Program-made: the position numbers and the translations under genes
Source: an uncultured Spirochaetales bacterium
GTDB lineage: Bacteria; Spirochaetota; Spirochaetia; Sphaerochaetales; Sphaerochaetaceae
Assembly (NCBI GenBank): GCA_944390025.1
Contig: CALXOK010000010.1
Coordinates: 1 to 51,051, forward strand
Length of the DNA stretch: 51,051 bases
Direction: 5' to 3'
In this document: one piece after another, positions 23,493 through 32,571 of the stretch
Layout: each line of letters begins with the position of its first letter
How positions within the stretch are numbered: position 1 is the first letter of the stretch
Notes under the pieces: generated by a model
The model's database searches: none
Seen by the model: the letters and a program-made list of their open reading frames with translations, nothing else
What the model was told of the DNA's origin: nothing

Positions 23493-24602
23493 GTGATTAA
23501 ATTGAAAAGCAAGGTTTACTATTCTGATTTGAGAACAGGTTTCAACAATTCGCTTCTCGACAAGCTTACAAGGCTCATGGAAAAAGCTGGAATCACAACG
23601 ATAGATTTCACAAACCAGTTCGTCGCAATCAAGATGCACTTCGGAGAACCAGGCAATCTTGCCTTTCTCAGACCCAACTGGGCAAAGTGCGTAGCCGATG
23701 AGGTGAAGAAACTCGGAGGAAAGCCCTTCCTCACTGACTGCAACACGCTTTACGTCGGAGGCAGGAAGAACGCGCTTGACCATCTGGACAGCGCTGCCCT
23801 GAACGGTTTCAGTCCGCTGAGCACAGGATGCCAGATCATAATTGCCGACGGTCTGAAAGGAACGGATGAAGTTGATGTTCCTGTTGACGGCAGATATGTG
23901 AAAAATGCCCATATTGGACGGGCTGTCATGGATGCAGATGTCTTCATCAGCCTTTCACACTTCAAGGGTCATGAGTCAACAGGTTTTGGCGGCGCGCTGA
24001 AGAATATTGGCATGGGCTGTGGTTCAAGAGCCGGAAAAATGGACATGCACTGCGAAGGCAAGCCTGTTGTCGATGAGTCAAAGTGCATCGGATGTCACCG
24101 CTGCGAGAAAATCTGCGCACACGGAGCCCCGACATTCACAGACAGAAAATGCCATATCGATCTGGACAAGTGTGCAGGCTGCGGACGCTGTATCGGAGTA
24201 TGTCCTGTAGACGCCATCAATGAAGGCACTTACAACTCAAACGAGCTTCTTAACTGCAGGATGATGGAATACGCGAAAGCCGTTGTCCAGAACAGACCAT
24301 GCTTCCATATATCAATCGCTGTCGACATCTCTCCGAACTGTGACTGCCATAATGAGAATGATGCTCCAATCACGCCTAATATCGGCATGTTCGCATCATT
24401 TGACCCTGTCGCACTCGATCAGGCATGTGCGGATGCGGTGAATGCGATGCCGGTGAATCACAACACAATGCTTTCTGAAGCACATGAGCACACAGGAGAC
24501 CACTTCCACGACATCCATCCGGACACTTCCTGGAAGCAGGGTCTTGAGTATGCTGAGAGCATCGGCCTGGGATGCCGGGATTACGAGCTTGTCAGAGTCT
24601 GA
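23493..24602 (+). CDS. DUF362 protein with two 4Fe-4S ferredoxin motifs
   Basis: The 369-residue protein has a DUF362 domain (about 1-180 and again 245-369; FTNQFVAIKMHFGEPGNLAF, LSHFKGHESTGFGGALKNIG) and an inserted bacterial ferredoxin pair at about 190-235: CIGCHRCEKIC and CAGCGRCIGVCPVDA. It is a redox protein whose partner is unknown; DUF362 proteins are common in anaerobes. GTG start directly abuts the GDPD stop with a fair ribosome site; a TTG at 23502 is an alternative. Followed by a terminator. Confidence 0.87.
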   Translation: MIKLKSKVYYSDLRTGFNNSLLDKLTRLMEKAGITTIDFTNQFVAIKMHFGEPGNLAFLRPNWAKCVADEVKKLGGKPFLTDCNTLYVGGRKNALDHLDSAALNGFSPLSTGCQIIIADGLKGTDEVDVPVDGRYVKNAHIGRAVMDADVFISLSHFKGHESTGFGGALKNIGMGCGSRAGKMDMHCEGKPVVDESKCIGCHRCEKICAHGAPTFTDRKCHIDLDKCAGCGRCIGVCPVDAINEGTYNSNELLNCRMMEYAKAVVQNRPCFHISIAVDISPNCDCHNENDAPITPNIGMFASFDPVALDQACADAVNAMPVNHNTMLSEAHEHTGDHFHDIHPDTSWKQGLEYAESIGLGCRDYELVRV

Positions 24603-24628
24603 CGACTGTAAGACAAACTGCTGACAAC

Positions 24629-24664
24629 AAGGGCTGTCGATTACGTTTCAGACAGCCCTTTTCT
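24629..24664. terminator. intrinsic terminator between DUF362 and nagB
   Basis: A perfect 10-bp stem (AAGGGCTGTC with GACAGCCCTT) with a 12-nt loop runs into TTCTTTAT. It lies between convergent genes and can serve both. Confidence 0.8.
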
Positions 24665-24671
24665 TTATCCG

Positions 24672-25481
24672 TTAGAGAATTGCGTTGACATCGATATGGT
24701 CTTTCTCGATGTCCTTGAAATACTTGTATGTATCAACCTTAAGCTCGCCGCAGGCTGGTTCATCACAGACGATGATTGCCTTCGGATGAAGCTGGAGAGC
24801 AGAGCATGTCCAATACTGGGAGACAGCACCCTCCACCGTTGCCTGTAGAGCCCTTGCCTTGTTGTGTCCATTGACCAGAATGACAACTTCTTTGCTGTCA
24901 GTGACAGTCTGTACACCGACTGTGAGCGCTGTGCTCGGAACCTTGTTGACATCATTGTCAAAGAAGCGTGAGTTCATAACCTTTGTATCGTATGTCAGGG
25001 TCTTCTGTCTTGTTCTTGAGGCAAGTGAGCTGAACGGCTCGTTGAATGCGATATGTCCGTCAGCACCGATTCCTCCGAGGAAGAGGTCGATACCTCCGAC
25101 AGATGCAATCTTCGCCTCGTAACGTGCGCATTCTGCAACAAGATCCTCGGCATTTCCATTGAGGATATTCACGTTCTCAGCAGGGATGTCGATATGGTCG
25201 AAAAAGTTGCGGTGCATGAATGACCAGTAGCTCTCCGGATGAGACTTCGGCAGTCCGACATATTCATCCATGTTGAATGTGATTACATTCTTGAATGAAA
25301 CATAGCCTTCCTTGTTCAGGCGGATAAGCTCCTTGTAAGTTCCGATCGGGGAAGAGCCAGTGGGAAGCCCCAGGACAAAGGGTCTTGTATTTTCTTTCTG
25401 GAAGTCCTTAATGGTCCTTGCAATATGCCTTGCAGCCCATGCTGACATATTCTCATAGTCATTCTGAATGATAACGCGCAT
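24672..25481 (-). CDS. nagB: glucosamine-6-phosphate deaminase
   Basis: The 269 residues match NagB closely. It converts glucosamine-6-phosphate to fructose-6-phosphate and ammonia. The phosphate loop is [15 protein letters not shown] (38-52). The catalytic residues are in place: Asp72 in [10 protein letters not shown], Asp141, His143 and Glu148 in [17 protein letters not shown] precedes the ATG. No nagA is in the window. It could receive amino sugar released by the GH112 locus 19 kb away. Confidence 0.95.
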   Translation of the reverse strand: MRVIIQNDYENMSAWAARHIARTIKDFQKENTRPFVLGLPTGSSPIGTYKELIRLNKEGYVSFKNVITFNMDEYVGLPKSHPESYWSFMHRNFFDHIDIPAENVNILNGNAEDLVAECARYEAKIASVGGIDLFLGGIGADGHIAFNEPFSSLASRTRQKTLTYDTKVMNSRFFDNDVNKVPSTALTVGVQTVTDSKEVVILVNGHNKARALQATVEGAVSQYWTCSALQLHPKAIIVCDEPACGELKVDTYKYFKDIEKDHIDVNAIL

Positions 25482-25519
25482 CAGTTACGCCTCCTTGTCA
25501 AATAATCGTAAAAGAAATT

Positions 25520-26620
25520 CTAACATGGCTTATTGTGTTTGTCTAACGCAGATGATTTGATTATTCCACCTGCGACGACCAGGTCGTCATCATACACGAC
25601 ACAGCTCTGGCCTGCACTGACGCCTCTGGAAGGCGAGAGGAAACGCACTTGGAAGCTGTCGTCTCCTGTTTTTGTGACAAAGGCATCCTCTCCCCTGCTC
25701 GTACTGCGCACTTTCACTTTATATACATGACCGGGAAGGAAATCCTCACGGCTTGTCCAGATGACATCACTCACATCTGCCTCGGACTGACCTCTTTCAT
25801 CTTCAAACCCTACAATGACCCTGTTGTTCACACTGTCAAGCTCAAGCACATAAAGAGGTGCCGCGGCAGCGACGCCCAACCCGCGTCTCTGGCCGATTGT
25901 GTAATGCCAGAACCCTCTGTGACGGCCTAAGACGCGCCCGTCTGTGCTCACGATATCGCCAGGTCTGTCCTCCTGCCCGATGAGATCGGAATAATCGCCT
26001 CCATAGAAATCCTGGCTTTCCGCCTGACCCGGCTCATGGAAGCCCTCCCTCTCATCAATTTCCCTGACTTCTGTCTTGAGGTAATCACCCAGAGGGAAAA
26101 GCGTGGATGCAAGCTGGTCCTGACTGAGGCGGTACAGGAAATAAGACTGGTCCTTCTTTTGATCCTTCGCCTTCCTCAGCTCATAGCGGCCGCTATTCTC
26201 ATCATATGTTATGCGGGCATAATGCCCTGTTGCGAATCTGTCAAAGACAATCCCCTGACGCCTTGCCTCATCGACCAGACATCCGAACTTTATTTTCTGA
26301 TTGCACCAGACGCATGGATTGGGTGTGCGTGCATTCATATACTCAGTGCGGAAATTCTCAAGAACAACGGATTCATACAGGTCAGAGACATCAAGCACAT
26401 GATATGGGATGCCGAGATTGCTGCAAAATGCGGCAATCTCAGCCTTGTCCTCTGCCCTGGCCGGCGAGTAGCAGCTTGTGGGGCTGACCGGTGCCGGATA
26501 AGGAGAATCCTTCTTCCATATCAGCATCGTGACACCTTCGACATCATAGCCTGCCTTCTTAAGAAGATAGGCGCACACCGAGGAGTCAATTCCGCCTGAA
26601 AGGCCTACAAGAACCCTCAC
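25520..26620 (-). CDS. mnmA: tRNA 2-thiouridylase MnmA, variant active site
   Basis: The 366-residue enzyme adenylates and thiolates U34 of Lys, Glu and Gln tRNAs. The ATP site SGGIDSSVCAYLL is at 8-20. The first catalytic Cys is in NPCVWCNQKIKFG (Cys103 and Cys106, a CxxC rather than the DxxC of E. coli). The second catalytic Cys of the classic enzyme, in a SQDICF-type motif, is missing: residues 202-210 read SQDFYGGDY with no Cys. The rest (RPGDIVSTDGRVLGRHRGFW, YTIGQRRGLGV) is standard. The CxxC hints at a Fe-S type thiolase, but its third ligand is not evident. The stop overlaps the flavoprotein gene by 4 nt. Confidence 0.88.
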   Translation of the reverse strand: MRVLVGLSGGIDSSVCAYLLKKAGYDVEGVTMLIWKKDSPYPAPVSPTSCYSPARAEDKAEIAAFCSNLGIPYHVLDVSDLYESVVLENFRTEYMNARTPNPCVWCNQKIKFGCLVDEARRQGIVFDRFATGHYARITYDENSGRYELRKAKDQKKDQSYFLYRLSQDQLASTLFPLGDYLKTEVREIDEREGFHEPGQAESQDFYGGDYSDLIGQEDRPGDIVSTDGRVLGRHRGFWHYTIGQRRGLGVAAAAPLYVLELDSVNNRVIVGFEDERGQSEADVSDVIWTSREDFLPGHVYKVKVRSTSRGEDAFVTKTGDDSFQVRFLSPSRGVSAGQSCVVYDDDLVVAGGIIKSSALDKHNKPC

Positions 26621-27186
26621 TCGCTCTTCTCCTCCAGCTTCCTGCCTTCCTGGAAGGCACGTCCAGCTCTGTTCCCAAGTTCGACATAGTCAAAATGGAC
26701 AGGGTCGTAAGTGAGAATCCTCATGAGGGAATAATCAGGCTTGCCGTCTTCTCCCAGATATCTTTCATCAGCACTGACATTGATGATTCTGCCAATCACA
26801 TGCTCCTCTGCATCAATCCTTATAAGCTCGCACTCAAGGGCAAGAGGAAGCTCCTGAATCACAGGTGCGTTGACGAATTCGCTCCTGACTTCAGTGAAGC
26901 CGGCCTTGCAGAACTTGTCCGGTTCCCTGTTTCCGCTGACGATTCCGACATAATCACAGCTGACCATTGTGTCTGCTGTTGCAAAGCTAACTGTAAATGC
27001 CTTGCTGGCAATCACATTCTTTGTTGTCTTGTGTGTTTTATCCAGGCAGAGAACCACCTGGTCATTATCATAGATTGCGCCCCATGCGGCATTCATGGCA
27101 TAAGGCTTTCCATTCTCATCATAGGTTGCGATGATAAGCACCGGCTGGGGATAAATCCAGGTTTTGACTCCGAAATTCTTTCTCAT
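26617..27186 (-). CDS. flavin reductase-like FMN-binding protein
   Basis: The 189 residues form a split-barrel flavin reductase domain: YPQPVLIIATYDENGKPYAM NAAWG near the start, LCLDKTHKTTKNVIASKAFTV, then FEVR-like and NRAGRAFQEG at the end. These small FMN proteins of anaerobes act as flavoredoxin-like carriers or reductases. GGAGGATATTGAG precedes MRKNFGVKTW, which fixes the start; a frame extending upstream overlaps the fusA terminator. It precedes mnmA with a 4-nt overlap. Confidence 0.85.
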   Translation of the reverse strand: MRKNFGVKTWIYPQPVLIIATYDENGKPYAMNAAWGAIYDNDQVVLCLDKTHKTTKNVIASKAFTVSFATADTMVSCDYVGIVSGNREPDKFCKAGFTEVRSEFVNAPVIQELPLALECELIRIDAEEHVIGRIINVSADERYLGEDGKPDYSLMRILTYDPVHFDYVELGNRAGRAFQEGRKLEEKSE

Positions 27187-27229
27187 CTCAATATCCTCCA
27201 AAAAAAGGATAATACTTCTCGGATACAAA

Positions 27230-27258
27230 AGAAAGACGGCCGAAAAGCCGTCTTTCCA
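27230..27258 (-). terminator. terminator of the EF-G gene
   Basis: Read leftward, AAAGACGGC and GCCGTCTTT form a perfect 9-bp stem with a 6-nt loop, followed by a T-rich tract. It lies 24 nt beyond the fusA stop and upstream of the flavoprotein start. Confidence 0.8.
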
Positions 27259-27281
27259 TACAATTCAGAATGAAGCAGAAA

Positions 27282-29390
27282 TTATTTCTTCTCTGCCTTC
27301 TTCTTCTCTTCATACTTCTTCTTGAGATCATCAGAAACGCTCTGAGGAACCTTTCCGTACTTGGCGACTTCCATTGTGAACTCAGCCTTACCCTGTGTGA
27401 GGGAGCGCAGGACTGTGGAGTAGCCGAACATCTCTGAGAGAGGAACCTCAGCGATGACCGTACACTGGTTGTTGTCTTCCGTTGAGGAGACAATCATACC
27501 TCTTCTCTGGTTGATTGAGCCGAAGATGTTGCCCTGGAACTCACTCGGTCCTGTGACCTCAACCTTCATGATAGGCTCAAGAATAGCCGGCCTGGCTTTC
27601 TCGAATGCTTCCTTGAAAGCACCGATGGCAGCTGTCTGGAAGGCCATATCACTGGAGTCAACCGGGTGCCATGCACCATCATTGACGACACAGCGTACTC
27701 CGACAACGGGGAAGCCGATCTGGCTACCCTTCTTCATCGCAGACTGGAAGCCCTTGTCACATGACGGGATATATTCAGTCGGAATAGCACCGCCCTTGAC
27801 TTCATCAACAAACTCATAGTCCTTGACTTCGCCATCACCTGTCTGCTCAATCGGCTCGATGTAACCGGCGACACGTGCATACTGTCCGGAACCACCTGTC
27901 TGCTTCTTGTGTGTGTAGTTAAAGTCAGCTCTCTGTGTGATTGCCTCTCTGTAAGCAACCTCAGGCTGTCCGACTTTAACCTCAGCCTTGTACTCTCTCT
28001 TCATTCTCTCGATGTAGACATCAAGATGGAGTTCTCCCATACCCTTGATGATTGTCTGAGAGCTTTCAGGATCGACATAGGTCTGGAATGTCGGGTCTTC
28101 CTTGGTGAAGCGGTTGAGTGCCTTTGCCATGTTGTCAGCAGCCTTCTTGTCGACAGGCTCGATGGCAAGGGAGATAACCGGATTCGGGACGAACATACTT
28201 GTCATTGAGTAGTTGAGCGGAGAACCGCAGAATGTGTCACCGGAAGCACAGTCGATACCGAAGAGAGCGGCAATCTCACCGCATCCGGCCTCGTTGATGT
28301 CTTCCATTGTGGCGGCATGCATCTTGACCAGACGTCCGACACGGAACTTCTTTCTTGAACGGGTGTTGTAAAGCTCATCGCCCTTCTTGATCTTTCCCTG
28401 ATAGACACGGATGTATGTGAGCTGACCGAACTGTCCGTCCTCAAGCTTGAATGCGAGGACAACCGGCGGGAGAGTCGGATCGGAAGGAAGCTCGACTTCC
28501 TTTTCTTTGTCATCAAGGTCGAGTGCGTAGTTGTGGACATCTGACGGGCATGGCAGGTAGTCGACAACAGCATCGAGCAGAGGCTGGATTCCCTTGTTCT
28601 TATATGCAGAACCCATGAAGACCGGGCAGAGACGGAGAGCGATTGTCTCTTCTCTGACGACCTTCTTGATCAGCTCGACAGACACATCCTCCATCAGCAT
28701 GGCTTCCATGAGCTCCTCGCTGTTCATTGAGATTGTGTCGAGCATCTCTTCTCTCTTTGCCTTAGCCTCATCCATGAGCTCAGCCGGAATCTCGGCGACA
28801 CGAAGGCTCTGGTGGTCAGCACCGGCGTCAAAATAGTAAGCCTTCATCTCGACAAGGTCGACGACACCCTCAAGCTTGTCCTCAAGTCCGATAGGAATCT
28901 GCATGAGAACAGCGTTGAGACCGAGCTTCTCGATAAGCTGGTCCTTGACCCTGTACGGATTCGCACCGCTTCTGTCGCACTTGTTGACAAAGGCAATGCG
29001 GGGAACATGGTATCTCTTCATCTGGCGGTCAACAGTGATTGACTGTGACTGGACACCGCCGACAGAGCAGAGAACGAGAATCGCACCGTCGAGAACACGA
29101 AGCGATCTCTCAACCTCGATTGTGAAGTCGACGTGGCCCGGAGTGTCGATGACGTTGATTTCATGATCCTTCCAGTAAACATTTGTCGCAGCTGATGCGA
29201 TTGTGATTCCGCGCTCTCTCTCAAGCTCCATGGAGTCCATAGTCGCACCGACACCGTCCTTTCCACGGACGTCGTGAATTGCGTGAATCTTGTTGCAGTA
29301 ATAAAGAATACGCTCACTGAGTGTTGTCTTACCGGAGTCGATATGAGCACTGATACCGATGTTTCTCATATCTTTGAGGTTATTGACCAT
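27282..29390 (-). CDS. fusA: elongation factor G, spirochaete/mitochondrial type
   Basis: The 702-residue GTPase drives ribosomal translocation. The G domain has [17 protein letters not shown] (P loop), [10 protein letters not shown] (switch II region precedes), DTPGHVDF and NKCD. Domain IV carries [20 protein letters not shown]. The protein resembles mitochondrial EF-G1 more than the usual bacterial EF-G: Ser replaces Ala in AHIDSGKTT and the segment [18 protein letters not shown] is shared. This matches the spdEFG1 class of spirochaetes, in which a separate spdEFG2 handles recycling. The C-terminus ends in a Lys-rich tail. GAGAGGATATAA precedes the ATG. A clear promoter lies upstream. Confidence 0.95.
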   Translation of the reverse strand: MVNNLKDMRNIGISAHIDSGKTTLSERILYYCNKIHAIHDVRGKDGVGATMDSMELERERGITIASAATNVYWKDHEINVIDTPGHVDFTIEVERSLRVLDGAILVLCSVGGVQSQSITVDRQMKRYHVPRIAFVNKCDRSGANPYRVKDQLIEKLGLNAVLMQIPIGLEDKLEGVVDLVEMKAYYFDAGADHQSLRVAEIPAELMDEAKAKREEMLDTISMNSEELMEAMLMEDVSVELIKKVVREETIALRLCPVFMGSAYKNKGIQPLLDAVVDYLPCPSDVHNYALDLDDKEKEVELPSDPTLPPVVLAFKLEDGQFGQLTYIRVYQGKIKKGDELYNTRSRKKFRVGRLVKMHAATMEDINEAGCGEIAALFGIDCASGDTFCGSPLNYSMTSMFVPNPVISLAIEPVDKKAADNMAKALNRFTKEDPTFQTYVDPESSQTIIKGMGELHLDVYIERMKREYKAEVKVGQPEVAYREAITQRADFNYTHKKQTGGSGQYARVAGYIEPIEQTGDGEVKDYEFVDEVKGGAIPTEYIPSCDKGFQSAMKKGSQIGFPVVGVRCVVNDGAWHPVDSSDMAFQTAAIGAFKEAFEKARPAILEPIMKVEVTGPSEFQGNIFGSINQRRGMIVSSTEDNNQCTVIAEVPLSEMFGYSTVLRSLTQGKAEFTMEVAKYGKVPQSVSDDLKKKYEEKKKAEKK

Positions 29391-29469
29391 ATTTATATCC
29401 TCTCAATAAATTAATACTCGCGTTGATTTAATCAGGGATTCACAGCACCCTGAAAACTTCCGGAAATGC

Positions 29470-29498
29470 ATATTATTAATTTTTTTTCTCTTGTGCAA
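29470..29498 (-). promoter_or_regulatory. sigma-70 promoter of fusA
   Basis: On the minus strand TTGCAC (29493-29498) and TAATAT (29470-29475) are 17 nt apart, with an A/T-rich spacer. It lies about 80 nt upstream of the EF-G start, leaving a leader of roughly 70 nt. The remaining intergenic bases to 29647 show no gene. Confidence 0.65.
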
Positions 29499-29647
29499 TA
29501 CTGTTTTCAAATTTTTACATGGCCCTATTTTTTGCATCAGAAAGCTTTACTTGAAGGTGTATGACAGGAGGCCAAGCAGGGGAAAACATATGCCGGCGGC
29601 ATTCCTGCAAAACGGCTTTTGTGATATTCTCAAGATGGAGATAAACA

Positions 29648-30049
29648 ATGGCCACAGTATTTGAAATGATAATCAACGGAGAAATTCCCTCAACAAAGCT
29701 GTATGAAGACGAGACAGTTCTCGTGATTCTGGACATCAATCCCGTGTGCAAGGGACACAGCCTTGTGATTTCAAAGAAAGTCTATCCTGATTTCACGGAC
29801 TGTCCGGCATCCCAGCTGGCACACATGATGGAAACCGCCCAGAGTGTCGCCAGAAAGCTGAAAGAGAAACTTGGCTGTGACGGGACAAACATCCTGATCA
29901 ACAACGGGCCTGCCGCAGGTCAGGAAATACCCCACCTCCACATACATGTCATCCCCCGCTATAAAGACGATGGACAGCACTTCGGCTTCAGCAAGACCTG
30001 TTATGCCGATGGTGAAATAAAGGAATACGGAGAAAAGCTGGCATTATGA
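29648..30049 (+). CDS. HIT-family nucleotide-binding protein
   Basis: A 133-residue histidine-triad protein: the motif PHLHIHVIPR near residues 95-104 holds the three histidines that bind and hydrolyse nucleotide phosphoramidates or dinucleotides (HinT/Fhit-like). The N-terminus FEMIINGEIPSTKLYEDE is typical of the Hint branch. GGAGATAAACA precedes the ATG. It overlaps the next lipoprotein gene by 4 nt. Confidence 0.92.
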   Translation: MATVFEMIINGEIPSTKLYEDETVLVILDINPVCKGHSLVISKKVYPDFTDCPASQLAHMMETAQSVARKLKEKLGCDGTNILINNGPAAGQEIPHLHIHVIPRYKDDGQHFGFSKTCYADGEIKEYGEKLAL

Positions 30050-31131
30050 GAAAGCTTCTGATTTCTCTTATCGCTGCTGTGACACTTCTTGTCTCATGCG
30101 CAAGCTATACGGTTGAAGACGGACTGAGCCGGATCAGTGTGCCTACATATGACAGACTGTCTGCGACCAGACTATCTGATATCGAGGCAGAAAAACAGCT
30201 TGAAGCGGAAGCGGCTGCAGCTGAAGCGGCTCTGGATGCCCGGAAAAAGGCGGAAGAAGCCTCTCTGCTTGATGCGCAGAAAGCTCTTGAGAAAAGCATA
30301 AATGATGCACGCATCCTGAACGATTACCCGGCAGACCTTTCTCTTGTCACATACCCTCATGTCTATCGCCCTGCAGACAGCAGGACAAAGCTGGATGCCG
30401 CATTCACCCGCTTTGACATCCTTCTTCTGCCTCTCGGACAGGAGATTCTTTCTGCTGACCAGATTAAGGCAGCTGCTGATTCTGTCAGGGACACAAGGCT
30501 TGAATTCATTGTCCTGACGGGAGCATTGGAGAATCAGGTCGCATTCATAAAAGAAGAAGGAATGGATGCCGTCACTCTTCCAGAAGGCTCCATCTGTTTC
30601 ACGACAGAACTTTCCAGCTGTGAAGGAAACACTGCAGCATTCGCCCTTACGGACACAAAGAGCATTGATGTGACTGTCGCCTGTCTGCGCAATGACATCA
30701 CCTGTGATGCTTTCGCAGATGCCGAGGCGCTGACTGCATACAGCCAGCAGGCAGAAGAGCTGAACATCAGCGGGCTTGATGAAATTCTCTCTCACGGCAG
30801 TCAGGAACAAGGAATCCTTGCGCTTTCCTCAAGCGAGCCTGCAAGCAGCGACTGGTCTATCTTCACGCCATACACTTACAGGACGGATGCATCCTGGCCT
30901 GTGAGCGACTATCTTGACGGTATTCTCAGCGATGTCTTCAGGGCAACCCATTATTCTGCCGAGACAGACACAGGCATCACCTATGTCAGGGGACAGCTTC
31001 ATGAGCGCCTTGACTTCATCTATTCAAAAGGACTGATTGAAGTATCATCCTCCGTGATGACAATTCCGGCCCTGAGTGACGGCAGTGATGTCTCGCGCTA
31101 TGCTGTCCTTGCAACTTTCATTGTGCCGTGA
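30046..31131 (+). CDS. lipoprotein, possible degenerate EEP-fold domain
   Basis: The 361 residues begin with a lipoprotein signal peptide, MRKLLISLIAAVTLLVSC, with lipidation expected at Cys18. Residues 45-95 are a charged, Ala-rich helix (EAEKQLEAEAAAAEAAL region). The remainder (about 120-361) has an alternating strand pattern ending in GQLHERLDFIYSKGLIEVSS, which recalls the last motif of endonuclease/exonuclease/phosphatase folds (R-x-D-x-I). The earlier catalytic Glu and His motifs are not seen, so an active nuclease or phosphatase is unlikely. Family uncertain; envelope location inferred. Confidence 0.6.
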   Translation: MRKLLISLIAAVTLLVSCASYTVEDGLSRISVPTYDRLSATRLSDIEAEKQLEAEAAAAEAALDARKKAEEASLLDAQKALEKSINDARILNDYPADLSLVTYPHVYRPADSRTKLDAAFTRFDILLLPLGQEILSADQIKAAADSVRDTRLEFIVLTGALENQVAFIKEEGMDAVTLPEGSICFTTELSSCEGNTAAFALTDTKSIDVTVACLRNDITCDAFADAEALTAYSQQAEELNISGLDEILSHGSQEQGILALSSSEPASSDWSIFTPYTYRTDASWPVSDYLDGILSDVFRATHYSAETDTGITYVRGQLHERLDFIYSKGLIEVSSSVMTIPALSDGSDVSRYAVLATFIVP

Positions 31132-31835
31132 TGAACATAAAGTCTGACAGGAAGATATGGAAGGCCTTCAAAGAGGCCTTTCCTCATACATTGCCAATCT
31201 GTGCAGGCTTTCTCTTTCTGGGGATGTCTTATGGCTTTCTGATGAAAAGCAGAGGCTTCGGCACTCTTTATCCTCTTTTCATGAGCATATTCATCTTTGC
31301 CGGCTCAATGGAGTTCGTGGCAGTCAACCTGCTTCTGTCAGCATTCAATCCGCTTTATGTCTTCCTTCTGACACTCATGGTCAACGCACGTCATCTTTTC
31401 TATGGCATCGCGATGCTTGACCGCTACCGTGGCTTGGGATGGAAGAAGCCCTACCTCATTTTCGGCCTGTGTGATGAGACATTCGCAGTAAACTGCACCA
31501 CCACAGTACCACAAGATACAGACAGAGGCTGGTTCATGTTCGCTGTCACCCTTCTCAACCAGTGCTACTGGGTGACAGGAACCCTTGCAGGTTCACTTCT
31601 GGGGAATATCCTGACTTTCAACACGGAAGGTCTTGACTTCGTCATGACTGCCCTTTTTACTGTCATGCTGATCAACCAGTGGGAAGAGAACAGAAACCAC
31701 CGCCCTGTTATTGCAGCACTTGCAGTAAGCTTCCTGAGTCTCCTGATTGCAGGACCGGATATCTTCCTCATTCCGTCAATGATTCTGATTGTCATCTACT
31801 TCGCAGTTGCATCCAATAAGGAGATAGCCGTATGA
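31131..31835 (+). CDS. azlC: AzlC-family branched-chain amino acid exporter subunit
   Basis: The 234-residue membrane protein has about six or seven helices and the AzlC pattern: FKEAFPHTLPICAGFLFLGM SYG at the start, FAGSMEFVAVNLLL, and VNARHLFYGIAML. With AzlD it exports branched-chain amino acids. An upstream GTG (31128) adds one residue; ATG at 31131 makes a TGATG junction with the lipoprotein stop. The stop overlaps azlD by 4 nt. Confidence 0.9.
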   Translation: MNIKSDRKIWKAFKEAFPHTLPICAGFLFLGMSYGFLMKSRGFGTLYPLFMSIFIFAGSMEFVAVNLLLSAFNPLYVFLLTLMVNARHLFYGIAMLDRYRGLGWKKPYLIFGLCDETFAVNCTTTVPQDTDRGWFMFAVTLLNQCYWVTGTLAGSLLGNILTFNTEGLDFVMTALFTVMLINQWEENRNHRPVIAALAVSFLSLLIAGPDIFLIPSMILIVIYFAVASNKEIAV

Positions 31836-32155
31836 GTGTGACACAGCAGGTTATATCAATCGCCCTTATTGTAATTGCGACAATACTTACAAGAGCCCTG
31901 CCTTTCATACTCTTTCCTGAGAACAGGAAACCGCCTGCATTCATCAGCTATCTGGCGACTGTCCTTCCCGGAGCTGTCATCGGAATGCTGGTTGTATACT
32001 GCCTGAGGGATGCTGTGTTCTCCAGCTGGCACTGCCTGCCTGAGCTGATTGCCATCCTTTTCATCTTCCTGCTTCATAAATGGAAGGGCAACACTCTCCT
32101 GAGCATTGCAGGAGGAACGATTGTCTACATGTTTCTGGTCCAGTACGTCTTCTGA
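31832..32155 (+). CDS. azlD: AzlD-family exporter subunit
   Basis: A 107-residue protein with three to four membrane helices, the small partner of AzlC: TILTRALPFILFPENRKPPAFISYLA is the family signature, followed by VLPGAVIGMLVVYCL. The final 22 codons (32090 onward) recur, diverged, 1.55 kb downstream at 33639-33703, so the present 3' end may have been brought in with the DUF1016 cassette. Confidence 0.9.
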   Translation: MSVTQQVISIALIVIATILTRALPFILFPENRKPPAFISYLATVLPGAVIGMLVVYCLRDAVFSSWHCLPELIAILFIFLLHKWKGNTLLSIAGGTIVYMFLVQYVF

Positions 32156-32164
32156 CAACCTGAT
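32090..32164 (+). repeat. direct repeat copy 1, azlD 3' end
   Basis: These 75 nt include the last 22 codons of azlD (from N-T-L-L-S-I-A-G-G) and 9 nt past its stop. They match 33639-33712 with about a dozen differences, mostly silent or conservative, so both copies encode almost the same peptide. The pair flanks the DUF1016 cassette. Confidence 0.8.
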
Positions 32165-32239
32165 ACCGCTTTTATCAGCAAAAAGAAAGTTTTCCAAGAT
32201 GAACCTGACATCCTGAAATGATTTTCCCTGTATGTCGTA

Positions 32240-32508
32240 CTGAGGAGATTCATAGACTGTCAACACAGAAATGATTTCTGCCTATTGGCGTATTGGGAAA
32301 GCTGATTGTCGAGGACGAGCAGAAGAATAAGGAAAGAGCGGAGTACGGAGAGCAGACGCTGAAAACTTTTTCAAAGAGGCTGACAAAAGAGCTTGAAAAA
32401 TGGTTTTTCTCTGACAAATCTGAAAAACAAAAGAAAGTTTTATCTTGTTCACAAAAAGCCAGACACTGTCTGACCAATTGAGATGGTCTCATTATTGCGA
32501 GCTGATGA
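32240..32508 (+). pseudogene. decayed partial copy of the DUF1016 gene
   Basis: This stretch repeats bases 32557-32917 of the intact gene with an internal loss of about 90 nt. It retains the leader CTGAGGAGATTCA, then the codons for EMISAYW and the GKLIVEDEQKNKERAEYGEQ segment almost unchanged, then a degenerate part that ends at the HYCELM-coding bases. The start codon and the whole C-terminal nuclease half are absent, and frame is lost in places. It is a dead remnant from a tandem copy. Confidence 0.8.
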
Positions 32509-32571
32509 ACCGGACATACTGAGGAATCATTTTCATGTTTTTCCCAGTATTTCATGCTGAGGAGATTCAGC

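Noticed and set aside
22662..23912. Long open frame on the minus strand opposite the GDPD and DUF362 genes
   Set aside because: The plus-strand genes have clear motifs and operon overlaps; the opposite frame has no recognisable domain and many Cys/His of shadow type.
30046..31131. Calling the lipoprotein an active endonuclease/phosphatase
   Set aside because: Only the last motif of the fold is visible; the catalytic Glu and His motifs are missing.
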